From Haloplanus sp. CK5-1 (GTDB taxonomy: Archaea; Halobacteriota; Halobacteria; Halobacteriales; Haloferacaceae): a stretch of DNA of 64,000 bases. Under the pieces are notes generated by a model. That model did no database searches and was not told the origin of the DNA. It saw nothing but the letters and a program-made list of their open reading frames with translations. This document shows, one piece after another, positions 1-8,416 of this stretch. The number at the start of each line of letters is the position of its first letter. The stretch's first letter is position 1. The translations under genes and the position numbers were made by a program. The DNA is taken from positions 1,364,001-1,428,000 of the forward strand of contig NZ_CP147505.1 in the NCBI RefSeq assembly GCF_037201915.1. Reading direction: 5' to 3'.

Positions 1-236
1 AGGTCGTTCTGTGCCCGCTGGAGCTCCTGAATCTGCTCCTGTGTGGCCTCGCCCACCTCGCGGGCGGCGACGAACTCGTCGCGGAGCCGCTCCACCTCCG
101 CGATCCGCTCCTGTGCGTCGTCGTCGTCCTGCACGGCCGCCTGTGCCTCCTCGAACCGTTCGTGTGCCGGCGAGTTCGCGATGGCTTCGCCGAGTTTCCG
201 ACCGAGATCCTCCAGTTGCGGGGCACTCGTACTCAT
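1..236 (-). CDS. YlbF-family protein, C-terminus cut by window edge
   Basis: The 78 visible residues start MSTSAPQLEDLGRKLGEA at an ATG at 236 and are an alpha-helical, Glu/Arg-rich stretch with a helix around AHERFEEAQAAV and another near QEQIQELQRAQNDL. This matches small helical YlbF/YmcA-type proteins that are common in haloarchaea. In Bacillus such proteins act in complexes affecting RNase Y and competence; the archaeal role is not established. The gene is divergent from hyuA, with 81 bases between the two starts. The C-terminus lies outside the window, so length and domain completeness cannot be judged. Confidence 0.7.
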   Translation of the reverse strand, partial: MSTSAPQLEDLGRKLGEAIANSPAHERFEEAQAAVQDDDDAQERIAEVERLRDEFVAAREVGEATQEQIQELQRAQND

Positions 237-317
237 ACCGATCGCTTGGGGTGCCGACCGCTTCAATTTGCCGACTCGGGCGGAGGTTTATGGCCGAGAG
301 CGCCCAGACGGTTGGGT

Positions 318-2348
318 ATGGAAACCGACGTCCGTCTCGGCGTCGACGTCGGCGGGACGTTCACCGACGTCGTCGTCGCCGACGGCGACGGTATCACGGT
401 GCTGAAGGTCCCGTCGACGCCCGACTCCCCCGACCGGGGCGTCCTCGACGGGGTGGCCCAGGCGGGTGACGCGGGACTCGATCCCAACGCTGTCGACTTC
501 TTCGCCCACGGGACGACTGTCGCGACGAACGCACTGCTCGAACGCGAGTGGGCCGAGACGGCGCTCGTCACGACCGAGGGGTTCCGCGACGCCGTCGCGA
601 TCGGGCGACAGACCAGGCCGGATCTGTACGATCTGCACGCCGGGAGTCCCCCGCCGATCGTCGACCGGGAACGTCGGTTCGAAGTGACGGAGCGTCTCGA
701 CCGCCGGGGGGAGGTGGTCGAACCGTTCGACGAGGACGACGCCAGGTCGGTCGCCCGAGCGATCGGCGAGAGCGACGCCGAGAGCGTCGCCGTCGCCTTC
801 CTCTTCTCGTTCGAGGACGACACCCACGAGCGCCGGATGGCGGAGATACTCCGCGAGGAGGGAGTCGACTGTGACCTGTCGCTGTCCAGCGACGTGTTGC
901 CGGAGATTCGGGAGTACGAGCGGACGCTGGTCACGGCGATCAACGCCGCGCTCAAGCCGGTGATGAACCGGTATCTCGGTCGGCTGGAGGAACACGTCGC
1001 CGACGTCGGCGTCCCCGCCTCGGTGACGGTGATGCAGTCCAACGGTGGCGTCGCGTCGGCGTCCGCCACTCGGGAGCGACCGGTGAACACGCTCCTCTCC
1101 GGCCCAGCGGCCGGGGTTCGGGGAGCGGCCCACGTCGCCGGCGCGGCGGGTTTCGACGACGCGTTGACGATGGACATGGGTGGCACCTCCTGTGACGTGT
1201 CGCTGGTCCGCGACGGTGACCCGGTCGTCACCACCGAGGGACGGGTGGGCGACTACCCGGTGACGGTGCCGATGGTCGACGTCCACACCATCGGCGCGGG
1301 TGGGGGATCGATCGCGTGGGTCGACGATGGGGGGAGCCTCCGTGTCGGTCCTCGGTCGGCGGGGGCCGATCCTGGGCCGGTCTGTTACGGTCGCGGCGGA
1401 ACGGCTCCCACGGTGACCGACGCCCACCTGTTGCTCGGGCGGATCGACCCCGGGACGTTCTTCGAGGGGAGCGCGGACGAGGCGACGGTCCGCGAGGCGG
1501 TCCGGGAGTCGGTCGCCGACCCGCTGGGCCTGGACGTCGAGGCCGCCGCCCGCGGGGTCGTCGACGTGGCGAACGCCAACATGGAGCGTGCACTGCGGGT
1601 CGTCTCGGTCGAACGGGGCCACGACCCCCGCGGGTTCACGCTCGTCGCCTACGGCGGGGCGGGACCGCTCCACGCCGCCGAACTCGCGGCGGAACTCGAC
1701 GTCCCCCGTGTGGTCGTCCCACACTCGGCCGGCGTCCTCTCCGCGCTCGGCCTCCTCATCAGCGACGCAGTCCACGAGGAGAGCGTCTCCACCGTCCGGC
1801 CGTGGCCGGGGATCGATCCGGCCGAACTGACCGCCCGGTTCGATCGACTCGAAGCCGATGCCGCCGAGCGCCTGAACTCTGAGGGCTTCCCGCCCGACCG
1901 CCGCCGGATCGAACGCGCCGTCGACCTCCGGTATCGCGGGCAGTCGTTCGACCTCCGCGTCGAGGTTCCCGAGGGACGTCTCGATCGGGGCGATCTGACG
2001 GCCGTCGCCGACCGGTTCCACGACCGCCACGAGCGTCGGTACGGGCACGCAACCCCGTCGGAACCGATCGAACTTGTCACCGTCCGACTCCGCGCACGCG
2101 GGCTCGTGGACCCGCCGTCGCTGTCGAGGGGCGACGGCGGGACGGCCGACCCCGACCCCCGGACGACCAGGCGGGCGACCGTCGGCGGGGAGACCCACGA
2201 GACGCCGGTCTACGATCGGCCGACGCTGGGGTCGGGGGCGACCTTCGACGGGCCGGCCGTCGTCGAGGGTGACGAGAGCACGGCCGTCGTCCCGCCTGAC
2301 GCGGCCGCGACGGTCGACGACCTGGGCAACGTGGTGATCGAGCCGTGA
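318..2348 (+). CDS. hyuA: Hydantoinase/oxoprolinase subunit A
   Basis: Predicted ATP-dependent N-methylhydantoinase/5-oxoprolinase subunit A, 676 aa, cytoplasmic. The family hydrolyses cyclic amides with ATP cleavage. The N-terminus carries the ASKHA-type phosphate motif GVDVGGTFTDVVV (about 8-20), a second glycine motif DMGGTSCDVSLV near 284 and GAGGGSIAWVD near 323, typical of HyuA. I chose the ATG at 318 because the VRLGVDVGGT motif follows directly. A longer open frame from 162 has non-haloarchaeal composition and runs over the divergent promoter. The stop overlaps the hyuB GTG start (GTGA), so the two subunits are probably translationally coupled. Substrate (hydantoin, oxoproline or acetone-like) cannot be told from sequence. 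Confidence 0.9.
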   Translation: METDVRLGVDVGGTFTDVVVADGDGITVLKVPSTPDSPDRGVLDGVAQAGDAGLDPNAVDFFAHGTTVATNALLEREWAETALVTTEGFRDAVAIGRQTRPDLYDLHAGSPPPIVDRERRFEVTERLDRRGEVVEPFDEDDARSVARAIGESDAESVAVAFLFSFEDDTHERRMAEILREEGVDCDLSLSSDVLPEIREYERTLVTAINAALKPVMNRYLGRLEEHVADVGVPASVTVMQSNGGVASASATRERPVNTLLSGPAAGVRGAAHVAGAAGFDDALTMDMGGTSCDVSLVRDGDPVVTTEGRVGDYPVTVPMVDVHTIGAGGGSIAWVDDGGSLRVGPRSAGADPGPVCYGRGGTAPTVTDAHLLLGRIDPGTFFEGSADEATVREAVRESVADPLGLDVEAAARGVVDVANANMERALRVVSVERGHDPRGFTLVAYGGAGPLHAAELAAELDVPRVVVPHSAGVLSALGLLISDAVHEESVSTVRPWPGIDPAELTARFDRLEADAAERLNSEGFPPDRRRIERAVDLRYRGQSFDLRVEVPEGRLDRGDLTAVADRFHDRHERRYGHATPSEPIELVTVRLRARGLVDPPSLSRGDGGTADPDPRTTRRATVGGETHETPVYDRPTLGSGATFDGPAVVEGDESTAVVPPDAAATVDDLGNVVIEP

Positions 2349-4051
2349 GAGGTAGCGGGCTCGACCCAGTCACGCTCGAGGTGCTGCGCAACGCCTGTGT
2401 CGCCGTCGCCGAGGAGATGAACGCGACGCTCGTGCGGACGGGCTACTCGCCGAACATCACGGACCGACGGGACTGTTCGTGTGCGCTGTTCGACGTGGCG
2501 AGCGACGGCGAGGCGAGCGCGGAACTGGTGAGTCAGGCGGAGAACATCCCGGTCCACCTCGGCGCGATGCCTTACTCGGTGACGGCGGCAATAGAGGCGT
2601 TCCCCCCGTCGTCGCTGTCGCCCGGCGACGCGGTCCTCCTGAACGATCCGTTCCACGGCGGCGCACACTTGCCGGATATGACGCTCGTGACGCCGGTGTT
2701 CGTCGAGGGCGACCTCGTAGCCGTCGCGGCGAACCGCGCCCACCACGCCGACGTGGGCGGCGCTCTCGCGGGCAGCGTCGCGGCCGACTCGACGGACATC
2801 TACCAGGAGGGGCTCCGCGTCCCGCCGGTGAAACTCTACGACGGCGGCGACCCCGTCGAGGACGTGTTCGACCTGCTACTGACGAACGTGCGGACGCCGG
2901 AGGAGCGGCGGGGCGACTTCCGCGCCCAGCGGGCGGCCAACCGGACGGCCGTCGACCGGGTCCGCGAACTCGCGGAGCGACACGGCCTCGACACGCTCCG
3001 GGCGGCGACGACCGAGATCAAAGCGTACGCCGAGCGGCGGATGCGTGCCGAACTCGACGAGTTACCCGACATCACCGTCCGGTTCGAGGACCACCTCGAC
3101 GACGACGGACTGAACCACGAGGACCTCCGGATCGCGGTCGCGGTGACGGTCGACGGCGACGACGTCGTCGTCGACTTCGAGGGGACGAGCGACGGGGTGG
3201 CGGGGCCGATCAACGCGCCACTCGCGGTGACCGCCTCGGCGACGTACTACGCGGTACGGTGTGTGACCGATCCGGACGTGCCGCCGAACGCGGGGACGTA
3301 CCGGCCGGTCGAGATCCGAGCACCGGCGGGATCGATCGTGAACGCCCGACCGCCCTCGGCCGTCGTCGGCGGGAATCTGGAGGTGTCCCAGCGGGTAGTC
3401 GACGCGCTGCTCGGCGCGTTCGGCACGGAGGCGCCGGAGCGGTCGGTGGCCGCCGGTCAGGGGACGATGAACAGCGTCACCTTCGGCGGCACCGACAGCG
3501 AGGGTGATCCGTTCGCCTTCTACGAGACCGTCGGCGGCGGGTCCGGTGGACGGGCCGGCGCGGACGGGCTGGACGGCGTCCACGTCCACATGAGCAACAC
3601 GCGAAACACGCCGGCCGAGCTGCTGGAGACGGCCTACCCGCTCCGGGTTCGCCGCTACGAGTATCGCGCGGATTCGGGCGGTGCTGGCGAGTTCCGCGGT
3701 GGTCTGGGGATCAGGCGGGACATCGAGGCGCTGACCGACGGCGTGGCGTTCAGTCTGCTCGCGGACCGACGCCGACACCGGCCGTACGGCATCGCCGGTG
3801 GCGGCCCCGGAAGCGCCGGCTCGGACCGACTGGTACGGGTAGACGGCGACGAGACCGGGATAGCGGGCAAGTCGACACACGACCTCGACGCGGGCGACGT
3901 GGTGAGCGTCCGCACGCCGGGCGGCGGCGGGTTCGGCGACCCGGCCGACCGGGAGACGGAGGCCGTGCGTCGGGACTTGCGTCTCGGGACGCTGTCGGCG
4001 GCAGTCGCCCGCGACACGTACGGGTACGACACCGATCCGGACGATCAGTAG
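2345..4051 (+). CDS. hyuB: Hydantoinase/oxoprolinase subunit B
   Basis: Subunit B of the hydantoinase/oxoprolinase complex, 568 aa, a usual length. It starts with the family signature DPVTLEVLRNACVAVAEEMN, has NDPFHGGAHLPDM near residue 99 and ends with the glycine-rich TPGGGGFGDP motif near 525. The GTG start overlaps the hyuA stop by four bases, so the two form one transcriptional unit. The 3' end overlaps the convergent RAD55-like gene by seven bases. No transporter or racemase lies beside the pair, so the physiological substrate is open. Confidence 0.9.
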   Translation: MRGSGLDPVTLEVLRNACVAVAEEMNATLVRTGYSPNITDRRDCSCALFDVASDGEASAELVSQAENIPVHLGAMPYSVTAAIEAFPPSSLSPGDAVLLNDPFHGGAHLPDMTLVTPVFVEGDLVAVAANRAHHADVGGALAGSVAADSTDIYQEGLRVPPVKLYDGGDPVEDVFDLLLTNVRTPEERRGDFRAQRAANRTAVDRVRELAERHGLDTLRAATTEIKAYAERRMRAELDELPDITVRFEDHLDDDGLNHEDLRIAVAVTVDGDDVVVDFEGTSDGVAGPINAPLAVTASATYYAVRCVTDPDVPPNAGTYRPVEIRAPAGSIVNARPPSAVVGGNLEVSQRVVDALLGAFGTEAPERSVAAGQGTMNSVTFGGTDSEGDPFAFYETVGGGSGGRAGADGLDGVHVHMSNTRNTPAELLETAYPLRVRRYEYRADSGGAGEFRGGLGIRRDIEALTDGVAFSLLADRRRHRPYGIAGGGPGSAGSDRLVRVDGDETGIAGKSTHDLDAGDVVSVRTPGGGGFGDPADRETEAVRRDLRLGTLSAAVARDTYGYDTDPDDQ

Positions 4052-4713
4052 GGGAAGGCCGTCCACTCGGCGTCGACCTCGGGCAGTCCTCGAATCCGGA
4101 GCTCACGGTCGCCGTCGACTTCTCGGAGTTCGACGACGGCGTCGAAGATGGAGGTGACGACGTTCACGAACCGATCCTCGTGGGTCGTCGGGTCGATGCT
4201 GTAGACACCGAGGTAGCCGGCGGCGCTCGCCCGCCGGGAGAGGACGTGCAGAAACGAGAAGGCGCGTTCGGAGTCGACGTACTGGAGGAGCGTCGAGATG
4301 GAGACGAAGCCCAGTCGGAGGCGGTCGGGTGTCCCCAGCTCGTCGACCACCTCGGTGGAGCCGACGCCCATGCCGGTGAGATCGGCCGGTGAGGAGACGC
4401 GGTTGACGACGGGGTCGTCGTCATCGCCCGGTGCGCCAGAGGCATCGACGATGCGGAACGCGTCCGAATCGACCGGGATACCGCGATCCCCGAGGTCGGC
4501 GCGGATGCGCGTCGCCGGATCGTCGGTGGTGATCATGACGACGGGGTCGACGTCGCCGATCCCGGGCGCGAGGTGGTCGAACACCAGTTGCCGTTTGCCC
4601 GACATCGCTGGCCCGGAGATCAACAGGTTCGTGCCGACGTCGAGACCGTCGACGTCGACCGGTAGCGACTCGGGGAGCGGATACCGGTCGGTTCTGGTGT
4701 CGTGTTCAGCCAT
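4045..4713 (-). CDS. RAD55/KaiC-like P-loop protein
   Basis: A 222-aa RecA-fold NTPase-like protein of the haloarchaeal RAD55/KaiC-like group (DUF7504-type). LLISGPAMSGKRQL near residues 26-39 is the Walker A loop, LRLGFVSISTLLQY near 125-138 occupies the Walker B position, and the C-terminus is a beta-rich VVELREVDGDRELRIRGL. These proteins often accompany signal-transduction genes; the target is unknown. The ATG at 4713 was chosen because MAEHDTRTDRYPLPESLPV is typical, while the longer open frame upstream is arginine-rich out-of-phase sequence. The start overlaps the stop of the small upstream ORF (ATGGCTGA), suggesting a coupled pair. Confidence 0.75.
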   Translation of the reverse strand: MAEHDTRTDRYPLPESLPVDVDGLDVGTNLLISGPAMSGKRQLVFDHLAPGIGDVDPVVMITTDDPATRIRADLGDRGIPVDSDAFRIVDASGAPGDDDDPVVNRVSSPADLTGMGVGSTEVVDELGTPDRLRLGFVSISTLLQYVDSERAFSFLHVLSRRASAAGYLGVYSIDPTTHEDRFVNVVTSIFDAVVELREVDGDRELRIRGLPEVDAEWTAFPY

Positions 4714-5011
4714 CGGAGTGAGCCTCCGTGTCCGTGGACGGCAGGGTATCGATCGAACGGAGCGGCGGGGAGATCCTCGGGTCGTCGGTCGGTCGTGTGG
4801 GTGCCGCGAGGGTCGCTCCCGACGAAGCCACGCACCGTTCGAGGTCGGCGACCGTGCTACCGTCGTTGGCGTCGCGGACCGACAGCGACCCCTCGTCGTC
4901 GCGCCCCGTTCGAGGGGTGGACGCGTCACTATGGTAGCCGCGGTGGGGGCCCATCACACCGCCGTCGTCACCGACGAGGGGACCGGTCGGGGTCATGCGC
5001 GACACGTCCAT
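4706..5011 (-). CDS. Small hypothetical protein upstream of RAD55-like gene
   Basis: I do not recognise this 101-aa product. It is hydrophilic with an acidic middle (DDEGSLSVRDANDGSTVADLERCVASSG) and a Pro/Thr/Asp-rich tail. Three things argue that it is real. A TATA-like element lies 25 bases upstream of the ATG, right for a leaderless start. The stop overlaps the start of the RAD55-like gene by eight bases. The central segment has haloarchaeal codon bias. Against it, no family signature is visible, and it could merely be a long leader of the RAD55-like gene. Confidence 0.5.
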   Translation of the reverse strand: MDVSRMTPTGPLVGDDGGVMGPHRGYHSDASTPRTGRDDEGSLSVRDANDGSTVADLERCVASSGATLAAPTRPTDDPRISPPLRSIDTLPSTDTEAHSDG

Positions 5012-5030
5012 CTAGTTCCACGTTGGTGAC

Positions 5031-5040
5031 AATTAAATGC
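5031..5040 (-). promoter_or_regulatory. TATA-like promoter for the 5011/4713 pair
   Basis: On the minus strand GCATTTAATT is an A/T island in GC-rich sequence, centred about 25 bases before the ATG at 5011. That is the spacing expected for a leaderless archaeal transcript. Confidence 0.5.
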
Positions 5041-5094
5041 TCCTGTCGGTGATCGACGGCTTCGGCTCCCACTCCGTGTCCCCGGTGTGGTCGG

Positions 5095-6216
5095 TCACCC
5101 GAGTTCCTCGTGGACGAGGTCGGCCGCGCGGGTGACCGCCCCCACGGAGGAGAGGTGTCCGGCGCCGACGGTGGCTTTCATCGCTCGGGCGGGCGCGCCG
5201 GTGAACACCTTCGGTCCGACGGTGGCGACGGCGTCGTCGCCGACGGAGACGACCCATCCGGGGGCGTCGAATCGGAACGGATCGAGGCGGGGCGAGAAGT
5301 CGCCGGCCTCCGGGTCGTCGCGGACGAGGCGGTCAATGTTCGTCGCGACGGTGCCCGCCTCCCGGATGGCGGCCGCGGCGCTCGCGGGGACGGCCTCGCC
5401 GTCGGCGTCGACGACGCGTGCGGCGTCGCCGAGGGCGAAGGTGTGGTCGTCGAGGCGGAGGTCCCCCCGTACGACCCGTCGGTCGCCGCCGAGGGCGGCC
5501 GGCCCGCGGATGCCGCCGGTCCAGACGAACGTGTCGTAGGGGACGGTTCCGTCGGCGAGTTCGACCGCGTCGGGGGTCGCACCGGTGACCCGGGCGTCGG
5601 TGTGGACCGCGACGCCCGCGGCGTCGAGTGCGTCGCGAACGGCCGTCCGGAACGACTCGGGGAAGGCGGGTGCGACCGTCGACTCCCGTTCGAGGAGGGT
5701 CACGGAGACGTCGGCGTCGCGTTCCTCCGCGAGGGCGGCGAGTTCGCCGGCCACCTGAATACCGGAGAGGCCACCGCCGCCGACGGTCGCCCGGCCGTCC
5801 GCGTCGCAGGCGTCGAGGAACGACTCGCGGATCCGGTGGGCGTGGTCGAGGCGTTTCAGCGGGAGGCCGTGGTCCTCGACGCCCGGAAGGTCGTAGAAGG
5901 CGGTGTCGGCGCCGAGGCAGACGGCCGCGTAGTCGTAGTTGAGGGAGCCGTCGTCGAGGTGAACACACCGCGCCTCGCGGTCGAGGCGGTCGACGCGTGC
6001 CGTGCGGACCGTCGCACGGTCGAGGACGTCCGTGAGTGGGACGGTGATAGCGTTGGCCACCGCCGGACGGCGCACGACACGGTGGAGTTCGTGTTGGACG
6101 AGGTGAGTGTCGGACTCGTCGACGACGACGAGGTCGACCGCGGCGGGGAGGTGCGATTCGAGGCGACGGGCGAGGGTTAGACCGGCGTATCCGGCTCCGA
6201 GAACGACGACGCGCAT
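5095..6216 (-). CDS. NAD(P)/FAD-dependent oxidoreductase, NDH-2-like
   Basis: A 373-aa two-dinucleotide-binding flavoprotein of the type II NADH dehydrogenase / sulfide:quinone oxidoreductase superfamily. VVLGAGYAGLTLARRL at 4-19 binds FAD, VGGGGLSGIQVAGEL near 140 binds NAD(P)H, and TFALGDAA near 260 is the second FAD contact. The likely role is electron entry from NADH to the membrane quinone pool at the inner face. No catalytic cysteine pair typical of SQR is evident, which favours the NDH-2 type. The C-terminal stretch SPRLDPFRFDAPGWVVSVG is moderately hydrophobic and could contact the membrane. It is monocistronic with an AT-poor upstream region. Exact substrate is an inference. Confidence 0.82.
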   Translation of the reverse strand: MRVVVLGAGYAGLTLARRLESHLPAAVDLVVVDESDTHLVQHELHRVVRRPAVANAITVPLTDVLDRATVRTARVDRLDREARCVHLDDGSLNYDYAAVCLGADTAFYDLPGVEDHGLPLKRLDHAHRIRESFLDACDADGRATVGGGGLSGIQVAGELAALAEERDADVSVTLLERESTVAPAFPESFRTAVRDALDAAGVAVHTDARVTGATPDAVELADGTVPYDTFVWTGGIRGPAALGGDRRVVRGDLRLDDHTFALGDAARVVDADGEAVPASAAAAIREAGTVATNIDRLVRDDPEAGDFSPRLDPFRFDAPGWVVSVGDDAVATVGPKVFTGAPARAMKATVGAGHLSSVGAVTRAADLVHEELG

Positions 6217-6303
6217 ACCGGAAGTTGGGCCGTACGGTTAAGAAGACGGCGACGTGGAGGGCGTGAAGATATCACTGAAAGGTGGACTCGAGTTCCGGTC
6301 AGA

Positions 6304-6313
6304 AAATATAACT
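6304..6313 (+). promoter_or_regulatory. TATA-like promoter for gene 6340
   Basis: AAATATAACT stands out in an AT-rich stretch, about 30 bases upstream of the start region at 6338-6340. Confidence 0.5.
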
Positions 6314-6339
6314 GTGACCGAGATGTTAACGAGACAGAT

Positions 6340-6777
6340 GTGCCGGCAACCGATTTCGCCCAGCTAGTCAAAAGCCTGACTGGACTGGAGGAGACCCGAC
6401 TAGCCACCGCCATCCACACCCTGAACCAGTACCACGAAGAGCGTGCGGAGAAAGAAGCCGTAGACCGCCGACTGTTCCAGGCGGCAGAAGAAATCCTCAC
6501 CGACGTGGTCGAAATCAAAGATCACCTCAAAGCCCTCCAAACAGGTACCCTGAGAGAAACGCGGAGCAAGCGGGAGATGAGAGAGATACGAGTGGAGATA
6601 GACCGGATAATTACCGATCTCATCGAGTTTCGGACTCCCGTTCGGGAGGAGAAAGACGACCTCGAGGACTCGGACGTGTACCTGCGGAAACTGGAGGACG
6701 TCGAAACGTCGACAGAAGCAACGGTGGAGTATCTACGGAACCAAGTGGACCGGATCAACAGCGAAGTCAGATCCTGA
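6340..6777 (+). CDS. Hypothetical all-helical coiled-coil protein
   Basis: A 145-aa protein I do not recognise. It is almost entirely heptad-like helix (EERAEKEAVDRRLFQAAEEILTDVVEIKDHL, then REMREIRVEIDRIITDLIEF and VEYLRNQVDRINSEV), so a soluble coiled coil or helical bundle is likely. It starts with GTG at 6340. An ATG at 6338 overlaps this GTG in another frame and would give only nine codons. Base composition is visibly less GC-rich and codon use weaker than in neighbours, suggesting recent acquisition. A TATA-like box precedes it, and the following gene has its own promoter. Confidence 0.65.
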   Translation: MPATDFAQLVKSLTGLEETRLATAIHTLNQYHEERAEKEAVDRRLFQAAEEILTDVVEIKDHLKALQTGTLRETRSKREMREIRVEIDRIITDLIEFRTPVREEKDDLEDSDVYLRKLEDVETSTEATVEYLRNQVDRINSEVRS

Positions 6778-6787
6778 CGGAGCCGAT

Positions 6788-6795
6788 ATTTATAC
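6788..6795 (+). promoter_or_regulatory. TATA box for gene 6822
   Basis: ATTTATAC lies 30 bases upstream of the ATG at 6822, directly after the preceding stop codon, so this gene is transcribed separately and leaderless or nearly so. Confidence 0.6.
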
Positions 6796-6821
6796 GTACG
6801 GGCACCGTCACGGTCGAACGA

Positions 6822-7352
6822 ATGGGTGTCGAAGGGTTCGTCTGCTGGGCGGCACGGTCGGTCGACGATCCGACGGAGTTGCGGCACATCGTCGACGCAC
6901 AACTGCCGTCGCACGAGGAGGCCGTAGCCGAGACGGAGCGGGCGGGGTTGCTGGACGGCGCGACCCTGCGGCCGAGGGGCCTCGCGGCGGCCCACGGGTT
7001 CGCCGAGGACGGCGGCCTGCCGATGTCCGGCGCGACGGACGCCATCGGGGATTTCAGCGACATCCTCGACGGACTGCGGTCGGCCGAGCGCCGGCGGGAG
7101 ACGTTCGTCGTCGACGCGGTGCCCGAGGGGTTCGAACCGACGGAGCCGACTGCCAACCAGTACGACAGGAACTACCACACGGTCAACGTCGCCCGGACCT
7201 ACCCGTCGGGCGCGTCGGTGGAACTCAACTACCGGTCGCGCGACCCGAGTCACCCCGGCGAGTCGCGGCCGCGGGAGTCGAGTGCGATCCTGTGGCTCCG
7301 GGGCTACGTGTCCCGCACCCACGAGTATCGGGCGTCGTGGACGGAGCGCTAG
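6822..7352 (+). CDS. Haloarchaeal hypothetical protein
   Basis: A 176-aa soluble protein without a domain I recognise. It has haloarchaeal composition, no signal peptide and no membrane segment. The C-terminal half (NYHTVNVARTYPSGASVELNYRSRD and SAILWLRGYVSRTHEYRASW) alternates hydrophobic and charged residues as in a beta sheet, so a small beta-rich fold is plausible. The stop overlaps the 3' end of convergent mvaD by four bases. No function is proposed. Confidence 0.7.
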   Translation: MGVEGFVCWAARSVDDPTELRHIVDAQLPSHEEAVAETERAGLLDGATLRPRGLAAAHGFAEDGGLPMSGATDAIGDFSDILDGLRSAERRRETFVVDAVPEGFEPTEPTANQYDRNYHTVNVARTYPSGASVELNYRSRDPSHPGESRPRESSAILWLRGYVSRTHEYRASWTER

Positions 7353-8314
7353 AACAGCGCGTCGGACTCGGGGCGCACCTCGGCCGGGCCGCCGACCTCC
7401 CAGACTCGCGTCTCGACGCCGCAGTCAGCGACCGCGGACTCGACTCGGTCGACGTGCTCTTCGAGTGTGTTGACGTAGACGCTCGCACCCGTATCCGTCG
7501 AGAAGAAGACGGGAACACCCTCGTCGCGGAGGGCGCGCACGGCGTTGAAGATGGCGATGGTTCGGGGCTGCCAGTACACCCACCCCGCCGGACCGGTCAT
7601 CGTCGTGGCCGCGAGCGAGAGGGAGTCGTGTTCCGCGAGTTCGAAGACCCGATCGAAGTCGGCGACGCGGAGGGCGTCGCGCATCTCCGCGATCTGGCCG
7701 TGGATGTGGGCCATCCGCGCCTGAAACATGTGGCTGTCCGCGGCCTCCTCGTGGGCCTGTTCGGTCTCCTTGTACGACGGGACGAGGCCGGCGACGATCC
7801 GCAGGTCGTCCTCGAGGTCGGTCTCGATCCGCTCGGACCGGCAGTCGGCGTCGTTGAGGCCGGCCCGCAGGTGCGAGAACGCGCCCGTGACGGCTCGCGC
7901 CGCGGAGGCGGAGCCACGCCGTGCGACGGTCGATATCTCGGGGAGGGAGAGGTCGAGGTCGGCCGCGGCACACAGCGCGGTCGCGGCGGCCGCGAAGCCC
8001 GACGAGGAGGAGCCGAAGCCGACGTTCGACTGGAAGGAGTTCTCGCTCTCCAAGCGGACGCCGGTCTCGATCCCAGCCCGATCGCGGACGTGGTCGACGA
8101 CGGCGTCGATTCGCTCCGCTCCGCGGCCGTCGACACGGTCGCCGTCGACGACGTAGACGTCCTCGTCGCCGCCGAACTCGACGGTGGTGATCGTCCGACT
8201 CGGCGCGGTGCAGACGCTGATGCTGTCGTGGTACGGCAGTCGGAGGTCGGGATCGCGCATCCCGTGGTACTTCACCAGCCCTTCGATCGGGTGGGCCGTC
8301 GCGGTCGCCTTCAT
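7349..8314 (-). CDS. mvaD: Phosphomevalonate decarboxylase (GHMP family)
   Basis: A 321-aa GHMP-superfamily decarboxylase of isoprenoid synthesis. Haloarchaeal homologues (shown in Haloferax volcanii) decarboxylate phosphomevalonate to isopentenyl phosphate, feeding archaeal lipid synthesis. Signatures are ATAHPIEGLVKYHGMRD at the N-terminus, the GHMP ATP loop SNVGFGSSSSGFAAAA near 92-107 and GSASAARAVTGAF near 134. Length fits the family. The ATG at 8314 is the first start before the ATAHPIEG motif. It is the only mevalonate gene here, and isopentenyl phosphate kinase must lie elsewhere. Confidence 0.88.
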   Translation of the reverse strand: MKATATAHPIEGLVKYHGMRDPDLRLPYHDSISVCTAPSRTITTVEFGGDEDVYVVDGDRVDGRGAERIDAVVDHVRDRAGIETGVRLESENSFQSNVGFGSSSSGFAAAATALCAAADLDLSLPEISTVARRGSASAARAVTGAFSHLRAGLNDADCRSERIETDLEDDLRIVAGLVPSYKETEQAHEEAADSHMFQARMAHIHGQIAEMRDALRVADFDRVFELAEHDSLSLAATTMTGPAGWVYWQPRTIAIFNAVRALRDEGVPVFFSTDTGASVYVNTLEEHVDRVESAVADCGVETRVWEVGGPAEVRPESDALF

Positions 8315-8416
8315 GTCTCAAGGAGCGTCGGACGCGGGGATAAACGTCCCGAAACGGGCGGCCCGCTCGTTCCGCCGACCGCAACCCTTAGACGGCGACC
8401 GACCGGACGGGACGAC

